Source: an uncultured Bacteroidota bacterium (GTDB taxonomy: Bacteria > Bacteroidota > Bacteroidia > Chitinophagales > Chitinophagaceae). Taken from it: 52,179 nt of DNA. Of the stretch, positions 8,861-15,542 are shown piece after piece. Numbering within the stretch: position 1 is the first letter of the stretch; the number at the start of each line of letters is the position of its first letter. The stretch is from the NCBI GenBank assembly GCA_903882805.1, contig CAIRYK010000039.1, positions 1-52,179 on the forward strand. The letters are read 5' to 3'. Position numbers and translations under genes: made by a program. The notes under the pieces were generated by a model. That model did not search any database and was not told where the DNA came from. It saw only the letters and a program-made list of their open reading frames with translations.

Positions 8861-10503
8861 TTTGTAGTAATCAGGTAATTTGTTTCCCAAGTCAACTCTT
8901 TGCCATTTACCCATTTCATTTTCTGCCATTCGCCGGTAGGCTTTACTAAAGTAGTAACTCCATTTGCACTAACCGACAAAGGCAAAGTAAACCCATCAAC
9001 AACATTTGTAAATCTGTACTTTAGTACGTTTCCCGACAAGGAATATTGCAACTTTGGTATTTTTTTTGTGCGTAGATACTGATTAAAAAACGCTTGCAGG
9101 TCCAGTCCGGTTTCTTTTGCAATATAATCTTCCACCTGTGCGGTTGTTACAGTGCCGTGGTAAAACGTGCTGTTCAGGCCGCGTAGCATGTTTCTAAAGC
9201 GTTCATCGTCATTGGTCATTTGCCTGATCATATACATTACAGCCGCGCCTTTGTTATACATGTCGCCCGTTGGTTCGTTGTTAACGCCATAATCAGGAAT
9301 GAGCGGAGCATTGTTGTATATCCTGCTCCATTCCCCCTTACAGTAGGTAGCCGCTTTTTCGTTGCCGCCTGTACAATCTATATATAGCGCCTCCATATAG
9401 TCGGTTATGCCTTCATGTATCCAGTTATCAGCCATGTCTTTAGCGGTAATATTGTTACCAAACCATTCATGGCCGCTTTCATGCACTATGATATAGTCAA
9501 ATGTCAGCCCCAGACCAGTATTCGTAGGGTCTGATCCGTTATAGCCCATACGGAAGTGATTGCCATAGGCTATAGCGCCCTGATGCTCCATACCCAGATA
9601 GGGCGACTCCACCAGCTTATAGCCATCTTCGTAGAAAGGGTATGGACCAGCCCAGTGTTCAAAGCAGTGAATCATTGGCTTTACCTGTTCAAAATGCTTT
9701 TTAGCCACCTCTAAATTAGTGCGCAACACCCAATAGTTTAAATCTAGAATTCCTTTTTCACCCTTGGTGGTATCGCTCCAGTGCACATAGTCGCCTATGT
9801 AAAATGTTGCATCATAGTTGTTTATTGGGTTGGTTACATTCCATGTATCGCCGTTTTGTCTGCCATTGCATACCACTTTTAGCTCAGGATGCTTGGGTAC
9901 TGCTATCTGCAAACTCATTCCCGCATCTGGTTCATCCCATTGAGCATCTTTACAAGGCCACCACACACTTGCGCCCAACCCCTGACACGAAACTGCCACC
10001 CAGGGCTTACCATTTTTATCTGTCTCCCAGCTTATACCTCCATCCCATGGCGGATTTACAGCGGCTCTAGGCACGCCTTCATAATTTACCGCCAATTGGT
10101 ATACCACATCCTTTTTTAAGTCGCTAAATCTGTACTTTACCCACCATACACTTCCTTCCCTCACAAAATCGGTAATTACCTCAGGTTTTGCGCCTATGGT
10201 TCCTTCGGGTCCCACTGGCATAACAGATATTGCAACTTTAGTTATGCGCAGGGGCTCTTGCAGGTCTATCTGCATTGAGTCGCATGGCTCGCCTACCACT
10301 TTAAATGAAATGGTATTTGTGCCAACGATAGTTTTTTGCTCTATATCTAAATCGGCTTTCAAATCATACCGCACCACATCCCACCATATTCTGCCTCGGC
10401 CATTGCTGCCTCTTAAGGTGTCGGCATGGCTATAAGCAAAAGTGGTATTTGCCATAAGCAAATACCACAAAGTATATATACTACAAAACAGTTTAGTCAT
10501 CAA
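8857..10503 (-). CDS. Exported M1-family metallopeptidase (copy 1)
   Basis: The 548-residue product starts with a signal peptide (cleavage near TFAYS, residue about 24) and continues with the M1 N-terminal beta domain and a thermolysin-like catalytic domain. HESGH is at 341-345 and Glu364 of NWIHEGIT is the third zinc ligand. The loop GMEHQGA at 304-310 replaces GAMEN. The C-terminal beta-sandwich is short and there is no ERAP-like helical domain. Its stop overlaps the start of copy 2, so the two are translationally coupled and follow the single-domain FKBP gene after 42 bases. Both zinc sites are intact, so both are expected to be active aminopeptidases; differences in loop sequence suggest different substrates. 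Confidence 0.93.
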   Translation of the reverse strand: MMTKLFCSIYTLWYLLMANTTFAYSHADTLRGSNGRGRIWWDVVRYDLKADLDIEQKTIVGTNTISFKVVGEPCDSMQIDLQEPLRITKVAISVMPVGPEGTIGAKPEVITDFVREGSVWWVKYRFSDLKKDVVYQLAVNYEGVPRAAVNPPWDGGISWETDKNGKPWVAVSCQGLGASVWWPCKDAQWDEPDAGMSLQIAVPKHPELKVVCNGRQNGDTWNVTNPINNYDATFYIGDYVHWSDTTKGEKGILDLNYWVLRTNLEVAKKHFEQVKPMIHCFEHWAGPYPFYEDGYKLVESPYLGMEHQGAIAYGNHFRMGYNGSDPTNTGLGLTFDYIIVHESGHEWFGNNITAKDMADNWIHEGITDYMEALYIDCTGGNEKAATYCKGEWSRIYNNAPLIPDYGVNNEPTGDMYNKGAAVMYMIRQMTNDDERFRNMLRGLNSTFYHGTVTTAQVEDYIAKETGLDLQAFFNQYLRTKKIPKLQYSLSGNVLKYRFTNVVDGFTLPLSVSANGVTTLVKPTGEWQKMKWVNGKELTWETNYLITTK

Positions 10504-10545
10504 ATATCGTCTTCAGCAATGGTATTGTAATTGTTTTAAACATCA

Positions 10546-11037
10546 TCATTCATCAACGTCGGTAACTTCCACATCAAATATAAGCACAGAAAACGGTTTT
10601 ATCGCCTTACCCGCTCCTTCCGCGCCATAAGCCAACCTTGATGGAATATAAAAAGTGGCTTTACTACCAACATTGAGCAACTGTACCCCAATATCCCAAC
10701 CCTGTATTACCTGACCCGCGCCTGCTATAAAAGTAAATGGCTCAACGTGACCAAATTTAGGATCGGTGTTCGAGTCGAAAACTTTATCATCAAGCGTTTT
10801 ACCAGTATAATTCATGGTTACCTGTTGTCCCTGCTTCACGAGTTCGCCGGTTCCTTTTTTGGTAACCAATATATACATACCAGACTCGGTCTTAACAGGC
10901 TCCACGTGGTTTTGGGCGAAGTATTCGGTAAGTTTCCCAACCTCATCCATACTTTTTACTTGTCGCCCCTGCGCAATAGCGATATTTGCCGGAAGCAAAT
11001 ACCACAAAAGACCTATAAAATAAATTATTTTACGCAT
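10546..11037 (-). CDS. Exported FKBP-type prolyl isomerase, single domain
   Basis: The 163-residue product has a signal peptide (cleavage near IAIAQG, residue about 22), a short helical lead and one FKBP domain (residues about 55-161). Key FKBP positions are kept: Tyr in MNYTGK, Phe-Asp in VFDSN, Val-Ile-Trp in QVIQGWD, the AYG Tyr, and IFDVEV at the end. It should catalyse cis-trans isomerisation of Xaa-Pro bonds in exported proteins. It is the last of three FKBP genes in a row and lies just before two exported peptidases. A strong hairpin at 11083-11133 separates it from the two-domain FKBP gene, which may mean independent transcription. Confidence 0.95.
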   Translation of the reverse strand: MRKIIYFIGLLWYLLPANIAIAQGRQVKSMDEVGKLTEYFAQNHVEPVKTESGMYILVTKKGTGELVKQGQQVTMNYTGKTLDDKVFDSNTDPKFGHVEPFTFIAGAGQVIQGWDIGVQLLNVGSKATFYIPSRLAYGAEGAGKAIKPFSVLIFDVEVTDVDE

Positions 11038-11082
11038 TTGGGATAGTTAATATTGCAATAGAATTCAATTCCATATCAAATT

Positions 11083-11133
11083 TTGCGCTGCTCAGATTAG
11101 AACTTTTAGAAAGTTCCAATCTGAGCAGCGCAA
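11083..11133. terminator. Long hairpin between two FKBP genes
   Basis: A perfect 16-base inverted repeat (11083-11098 with 11118-11133) continues inward, after one mismatch, with six more pairs (11100-11105 with 11111-11116) around a five-base loop. It lies 18 bases past the stop of the two-domain FKBP gene. The T tract downstream on the minus strand is weak (AAAATTTG), so it is a terminator, attenuator or 3' stabiliser rather than a textbook terminator. Confidence 0.6.
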
Positions 11134-11150
11134 GTATATTATTTTTAATC

Positions 11151-12497
11151 TTAATTATCTATCCCCGTAACTTCTACGTCAAATATCAACACAGCGTTTG
11201 GCGGGATCTTTCCGCCGCCGCCGCGCTCGCCATAGGCCATACCAGATGGAATATAGAAGGTGCCTTTTGAGCCTAACTGCAGCAATTGCACGCCTTCGTC
11301 CCAACCTCTGATAACGCGACCCTGACCAAGAGGGAAGGTAAACGGCTGAACATGACCCATTGCAGGGTCGGTGTTAGAGTCGAATACTTTACCGTCAAGC
11401 AACTTTCCGGTATAGTTCATTGTTACCTTCTTGCCAGGTGTGGCAGTTGGGCCAACGCCCTTCTGGCTGATTGTGTAGTACAATCCGGATGCTGTTTTTG
11501 TTGCTTTGATATTATTTTTTGCAAAATACTCCTGCAACACTTTATCATCTACTTCAGCCTGATTAACCGGAGTTTCGGCGCTAAGCACTTCAACATCAAA
11601 TACCAGGATTGAGTTAGCAGGTATCGGTGGTCTTTCTACGCTACCATATGCCAATGAAGAAGGTATGTAGAAAGTCGCTTTTGCCCCTGGTCGCAATAAT
11701 TGAAGACCTTCATCCCAACCTTTGATAACGTTTCCTTTGTTTACAACCAGTTGGAATGGTTCGGTATGATGAAAAGCAGTATCGGTATTTGAATCGAATG
11801 GCTTACCATCCATAAACTTACCGGTATAGTTTACGCTAACCTTCTGTCCTGATTTAACCATATCTCCTTTACCTTCAGTTGAAAGGACATAGTAAAGGCC
11901 TGAAGCAGTTTTGGTTGCTTTGATGTTGTTTTTGGCAAAATAGTCCTGAAGAATTTTGTCGTCAATACCATTTTGCTTTTGGGCCATTTCTTCATTATGC
12001 TTCTTTTCTTCAGCATCGGTCCTTACGCTCACCAGTTTCACATTGTATTCCACCATATCCCCTTCTTTCGTCCATGGCGGCATTGGCTGACCCAATTGCT
12101 TTAACGTATCTACCGAGAAACGGAACATAGCGCTGTCGCCGGCTACCATATTCATAAAGCCCACCATCAGGTCGCCCTTTGTTTTTGGCGAAGCAATGGT
12201 CAGCGGCACAGGCTTGTTGTTATACATTTTGCGCGAGTCGAACATGATGCTGTCTTTAATGTGCACCAATATATTCAACTCAATATGGTCGGTTACTACC
12301 GGCTTACGGGTACCGTCGCCATGTTTAATTAATTTAAATTCCAATCCGTTTTCCAGTTTGGTAAATCCGCCAACGGCATTTTTACCTTTTGCGGCAGGCG
12401 CCGCTTTCTTTGCCTGGGCAAAAGCTGCGCCGGTCAGTCCGGCAACGCCGAAAGCAAACATACCGGAGATCAAAGCCAGTTTAGGTACGCTGTTCAT
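11151..12497 (-). CDS. Exported FKBP-type prolyl isomerase, two active domains plus one degenerate
   Basis: The 448-residue product has a signal peptide (cleavage near AAFAQ, residue about 28). Residues about 45-158 form a degenerate FKBP-like domain that keeps IMFDSRKM but has lost the Tyr-Thr-Gly and VIxGW signatures. Two complete FKBP domains follow: about 200-306 (SVNYTGK, VIKGWDEG) and 335-447 (TMNYTGK, VIRGWDEG). Each is preceded by the same lead DDKxLQxYFAKNNIKATKTASGLYY, split here by x positions, which shows an internal duplication. It probably acts as a periplasmic foldase with an inactive substrate- or partner-binding domain. It sits 192 bases after the lipoprotein FKBP gene. Confidence 0.93.
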   Translation of the reverse strand: MNSVPKLALISGMFAFGVAGLTGAAFAQAKKAAPAAKGKNAVGGFTKLENGLEFKLIKHGDGTRKPVVTDHIELNILVHIKDSIMFDSRKMYNNKPVPLTIASPKTKGDLMVGFMNMVAGDSAMFRFSVDTLKQLGQPMPPWTKEGDMVEYNVKLVSVRTDAEEKKHNEEMAQKQNGIDDKILQDYFAKNNIKATKTASGLYYVLSTEGKGDMVKSGQKVSVNYTGKFMDGKPFDSNTDTAFHHTEPFQLVVNKGNVIKGWDEGLQLLRPGAKATFYIPSSLAYGSVERPPIPANSILVFDVEVLSAETPVNQAEVDDKVLQEYFAKNNIKATKTASGLYYTISQKGVGPTATPGKKVTMNYTGKLLDGKVFDSNTDPAMGHVQPFTFPLGQGRVIRGWDEGVQLLQLGSKGTFYIPSGMAYGERGGGGKIPPNAVLIFDVEVTGIDN

Positions 12498-12590
12498 TTA
12501 AAAAAGTGATTTTATGAATATTTGGTTATCAAGAGTACAATAATCGCGTAAATATCTATATAAAAGTGTAAAACGTTTCATAAAAAGCAA

Positions 12591-12671
12591 AAAGTCAAAT
12601 CCTGAAAGCAACTTTTTGTACATGATGCATATTGATATGTATTTCGTACTTGCTTATTAGGATTTGACTTT
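12591..12671. repeat. Long imperfect inverted repeat between FKBP genes
   Basis: AAAGTCAAATCCT (12591-12603) is exactly complementary to 12659-12671, and AAGCAA (12606-12611) pairs with TTGCTT (12650-12655), giving a two-part stem around an AT-rich loop of 38 bases. It lies between the stop of the FKBP lipoprotein gene and the start of the two-domain FKBP gene. It could terminate one transcript, act in the leader of the next, or be a small structured RNA. Confidence 0.5.
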
Positions 12672-12689
12672 GCGTCTATTAACATGTTA

Positions 12690-13637
12690 TTACTGTGCAG
12701 CCTGCATCTGCGGATTTCCGCCGCCGGCTTTAATGTCTAATACTTCAACATCAAAAATCAGGTTTGCGTTCGGGCCTATGCTTGGACGGCCTTGTTCGCC
12801 ATATGCCATTGATGATGGTATGTAGAAGATGGCTTTGGCGCCCTTATTCAACAACTGAACGCCTTCGTCCCAGCCTTTGATTACCTGACCAGCGCCTAAT
12901 GGGAATGTAAATACAGACTTGTGACCGAATTTCTCATCCATATTAGAATCGAAAATAGTGCCGTCAAGACCTTTACCAGTATAGTTCATGCTCACCATTT
13001 GGCCGGCTTTAGCATTTTCGCCTGTTCCTTTCTTCACAATAGTGTAGTACAGACCAGATGCTGTTTTTTCTGGCTTCAGATTGTTTTTAGCAAAATACTC
13101 CTGAAGATTTTTATCGTCTATCGGCAATTGAGCTGCAGCTTTTTCCTGCATTTTCTTCATTTCTTCAGCTTGTTTGCCTTCCATTTCTTTTTTATACTCT
13201 TCCATCGACTTGATTGCTGTAATAGCGATGGTTACGTGTATTTTTTTACCTTTCTTCATCCAGGCTGGAGCTCCCTGCATTTGAGCCGGAGGTATGCCTG
13301 CGAGGATGGTATCGCAAGATATTTCCACCACAGCGCTATCGCCTACAGACAGCATTGGGAAAATGGCCTGGAAATCGCCTTTATTACGAGAAGAGTCAAC
13401 GCGCACAACGCCTGGTCTGCCTTGTTTGCGCGTATCGTTCAATACAGTGGTGTCTACATTAGCAACCATTTCAAACTCAACGATATCGCCCATTTTAGCT
13501 GTAGCGCCCGGAGCATCTTTTACAATTTTGTATTCAATGCCATTGATCTTCTTGAAATCACCACCGTTGCTCTTACAACCGGTATTGCTAATGAAAGCTG
13601 CGCCAAGCATGGCGATCGGTAAAACCCTTTTTATCAT
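12690..13637 (-). CDS. FKBP-type prolyl isomerase lipoprotein (GldI-like position)
   Basis: I place the start at the ATG at 13637 because it gives a clean lipoprotein signal with lipobox SNTGC; the longer frame from 13685 adds 16 charged residues ahead of it. The mature protein (315 residues in all) has a degenerate FKBP-like domain (about 28-140) without the catalytic pattern, a charged helix rich in Lys and Glu (about 145-175) and one complete FKBP domain (about 195-300; MNYTGKGL, VIKGWDEG, MAYGEQG). A lipid-anchored periplasmic foldase is expected. In Flavobacterium the gliding protein GldI is an FKBP lipoprotein near an nrnA-like gene, from memory of gene order; equivalence here is an inference. 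Confidence 0.92.
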   Translation of the reverse strand: MIKRVLPIAMLGAAFISNTGCKSNGGDFKKINGIEYKIVKDAPGATAKMGDIVEFEMVANVDTTVLNDTRKQGRPGVVRVDSSRNKGDFQAIFPMLSVGDSAVVEISCDTILAGIPPAQMQGAPAWMKKGKKIHVTIAITAIKSMEEYKKEMEGKQAEEMKKMQEKAAAQLPIDDKNLQEYFAKNNLKPEKTASGLYYTIVKKGTGENAKAGQMVSMNYTGKGLDGTIFDSNMDEKFGHKSVFTFPLGAGQVIKGWDEGVQLLNKGAKAIFYIPSSMAYGEQGRPSIGPNANLIFDVEVLDIKAGGGNPQMQAAQ

Positions 13638-13712
13638 TTTGGTTCGTTTTTCGTGTGCTTTTTTGTTTTTAAAAATTTTTATCAAAAATATATAATAAGC
13701 ATTAACTGCTTA

Positions 13713-14711
13713 CTACAACGGATGATTTTCAAACATTACTTTCTTAAAATAAGCTATAGTATCGGCAAAACTCTGCTTAGATCGTCCTCCAGATGCATTG
13801 TAATGGCCCCCGCCATCGAAATAATGACGCGCAAATGTACTAACATCAAACGAACCTTTGCTTCTGAACGACATTTTTACTTCGTCCTGTCTTTCAGTGA
13901 TCAACGTAGCAAACTTAATACCCGATATACTCAACGGATAATTGACTAAGCCTTCCGTATCGCCATTCTGAGACTTAAACAACGACAAGTCTTTGCGCGA
14001 CAAAGCTATCAAAGCCGAATTGTATTTATGGAATACTTCCATTTTTTCTATCAGCACATAACCCAGAAACCGCATTCTGCCTTCGCTCCACGAGTCATAC
14101 ACTTCCTCATGTATTCTTGTATGGTCCAGTCCTAATCGTTTAAGATTGGCCGCCATTGTGTGCGCTCCGGCGGTGGTGATCGGAAACTTAAAAGAACCTG
14201 TATCGGTCATTAAACCAGTGTAAAGGCAGGCTGCAATATCAAGGTCAATAATATCATTGTCGCCGGCAAGGTTTATATAGTCATACACCATCTCGCAAGT
14301 GCTGCTTTTCTCCGGCAGGCTAACGCCATAGTCCCAAACAGGCTTCGGAAACAGGTGGTGATCTATCAGTATTTTAGGCTGCGTAGCCTCAGCCAAAGGC
14401 GTCTCCAAATGCTTTGTTCTACTGAAATCATTGAAATCGAGGCAGAAAATAAGATCTGCATCATTGAGCGCCTGCTGAGCTATTACCGGGTATTCTTCGT
14501 AATTAATAAGTGTAGATACTCCGGGCATCCAGGCCAGAAAATCGGGTAATTCACTTGGAGCCACCGGAGTAACATGATGTCCCTTTAAAGTTAGGTATCT
14601 CGCCATCCCCAACATACTGCCTATTGCATCCCCATCAGGCTTGTGATGAGTGGTAATAAAAATCTTTTTGGGAGACTGCAGTAAAGGAAAGATATCTTGA
14701 ATTGGCTTCAT
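13713..14711 (-). CDS. nrnA: DHH-family phosphoesterase, NrnA-like
   Basis: From the ATG at 14711 (MKPIQDIF) the product is 332 residues. It shows the DHH motifs: THHKPDGDAIG (about 21-31), LDFND around Asp92, IDHH at 116-119 and TDTGSF, followed by the DHHA1 domain ending with DGGGHYNASGG. The family hydrolyses nanoRNAs and, in many members, 3'-phosphoadenosine 5'-phosphate, so it links RNA turnover with sulfur metabolism. It is cytoplasmic, with no signal peptide. It is divergent from ndk and 75 bases ahead of the FKBP lipoprotein gene. A TACTTTTG box at 14762-14769 is a likely promoter element. An alternative ATG lies at 14732. Confidence 0.93.
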   Translation of the reverse strand: MKPIQDIFPLLQSPKKIFITTHHKPDGDAIGSMLGMARYLTLKGHHVTPVAPSELPDFLAWMPGVSTLINYEEYPVIAQQALNDADLIFCLDFNDFSRTKHLETPLAEATQPKILIDHHLFPKPVWDYGVSLPEKSSTCEMVYDYINLAGDNDIIDLDIAACLYTGLMTDTGSFKFPITTAGAHTMAANLKRLGLDHTRIHEEVYDSWSEGRMRFLGYVLIEKMEVFHKYNSALIALSRKDLSLFKSQNGDTEGLVNYPLSISGIKFATLITERQDEVKMSFRSKGSFDVSTFARHYFDGGGHYNASGGRSKQSFADTIAYFKKVMFENHPL

Positions 14712-14726
14712 TATATATAATACCCG

Positions 14727-14742
14727 TTCCACATGAGTGGAA
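14727..14742. promoter_or_regulatory. Small dyad in the nrnA leader
   Basis: TTCCAC-ATGA-GTGGAA is a perfect six-base inverted repeat just ahead of the nrnA start. It could be a protein-binding site or a small leader hairpin; nothing else supports either. Confidence 0.3.
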
Positions 14743-14761
14743 TATTTTCAATTTGGGATTG

Positions 14762-14769
14762 CAAAAGTA
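14762..14769 (-). promoter_or_regulatory. Probable -7 box of nrnA
   Basis: The minus strand reads TACTTTTG, an exact TAnnTTTG match, placing the transcript start near 14755 and giving a leader of about 44 bases. No convincing TTG element is seen upstream. Confidence 0.45.
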
Positions 14770-14921
14770 AGATTTATTGCGAATTACTTATGTGGTTTTT
14801 TCTGAAAATGCGTTAAATGTTCTGAAAATTAGCAAGTAGTGTGTTTAATGGACAGGCAAATCGGGATGTGTATCTTTAACGCCGTGCTTATCAATGCACT
14901 AATACTAACTACCTTTTAACT

Positions 14922-14950
14922 TTTGTGTATTTAAATTTTAATTAGTTTTG
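14922..14950 (+). promoter_or_regulatory. Promoter of ndk
   Basis: TTTG at 14922-14925 is followed after 17 bases by TAGTTTTG at 14943-14950, matching the Bacteroidetes -33/-7 layout. Transcription should begin near 14957, about 20 bases before the ndk ATG. Confidence 0.65.
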
Positions 14951-14976
14951 CAGTCTTAAAAAAAAATATTTAAAAT

Positions 14977-15393
14977 ATGTCGAATCGTACATTCACGATG
15001 ATTAAGCCCGATGCGGTAAAAGCAGGAAATATTGGCAACATTCTGCAAATGATCAATGCAGCGGGGTTCCGTATTGTAGCAATGAAATATTTACACATCA
15101 GCAAGCAAGCTGCTGAAAAATTTTATGAAGTACATGCAGAGCGCCCATTCTATGGCGAACTGACCAGCTTTATGAGCAGCGGTCCTATTGTTGCTGCTAT
15201 ATTGGAAAAAGACAACGCCGTTGCCGATTTCCGCAAACTGATAGGCGCTACTAATCCAGCACAGGCTGAAGAAGGCACTATTCGTAAAAAATATGCAGCA
15301 TCAATTGGCGAAAACGCCGTCCACGGATCGGATAGCGATGAAAATGCGCAAATTGAAGGCAATTTCTTTTTCAACGGTCTGGAAAGATTCTAA
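14977..15393 (+). CDS. ndk: Nucleoside diphosphate kinase
   Basis: The 138-residue product is a complete NDK. It begins with the conserved [10 protein letters not shown] and has the catalytic His116 in NAVHGSDS, the residue that carries the phosphate in the ping-pong transfer between nucleoside tri- and diphosphates. [16 protein letters not shown] and RKLIGATNP are also family signatures. It balances NTP and dNTP pools in the cytoplasm. It has its own promoter and ends in a very strong hairpin, so it is probably a monocistronic unit ahead of valS. Confidence 0.98.
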   Translation: MSNRTFTMIKPDAVKAGNIGNILQMINAAGFRIVAMKYLHISKQAAEKFYEVHAERPFYGELTSFMSSGPIVAAILEKDNAVADFRKLIGATNPAQAEEGTIRKKYAASIGENAVHGSDSDENAQIEGNFFFNGLERF

Positions 15394-15418
15394 TAACCAC
15401 CTTAGTAATAGTTCATTA

Positions 15419-15463
15419 CTTATATAGATAATGCCTCCCCACAGGAGGCATTATCTATATAAG
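15419..15463 (+). terminator. Terminator after ndk, 20-bp perfect stem
   Basis: Bases 15419-15438 are exactly complementary to 15444-15463, leaving a five-base loop CCACA. The core is ATGCCTCC/GGAGGCAT with AT-rich flanks. A T6 run follows ten bases later. It lies 25 bases after the ndk stop and 80 before valS. Confidence 0.8.
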
Positions 15464-15522
15464 GAAATTAAGGTTTTTTGTAAAAACAGGCGCCTCAGCT
15501 TAATTAACTGACTGTCGCTCCT

Positions 15523-15530
15523 TATATTTG
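15523..15530 (+). promoter_or_regulatory. Probable -7 box of valS
   Basis: TATATTTG is an exact TAnnTTTG match 12 bases before the valS ATG, so the leader would be only about five or six bases. The -33 position lacks a TTG. Confidence 0.45.
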
Positions 15531-15542
15531 CCCTTTAATATT

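Noticed and set aside
8861-8929. Longer N-terminus for the second M1 peptidase
   Set aside because: It would put a charged stretch ahead of the signal peptide and overlap the upstream gene by 73 bases; the ATGA overlap start is better.
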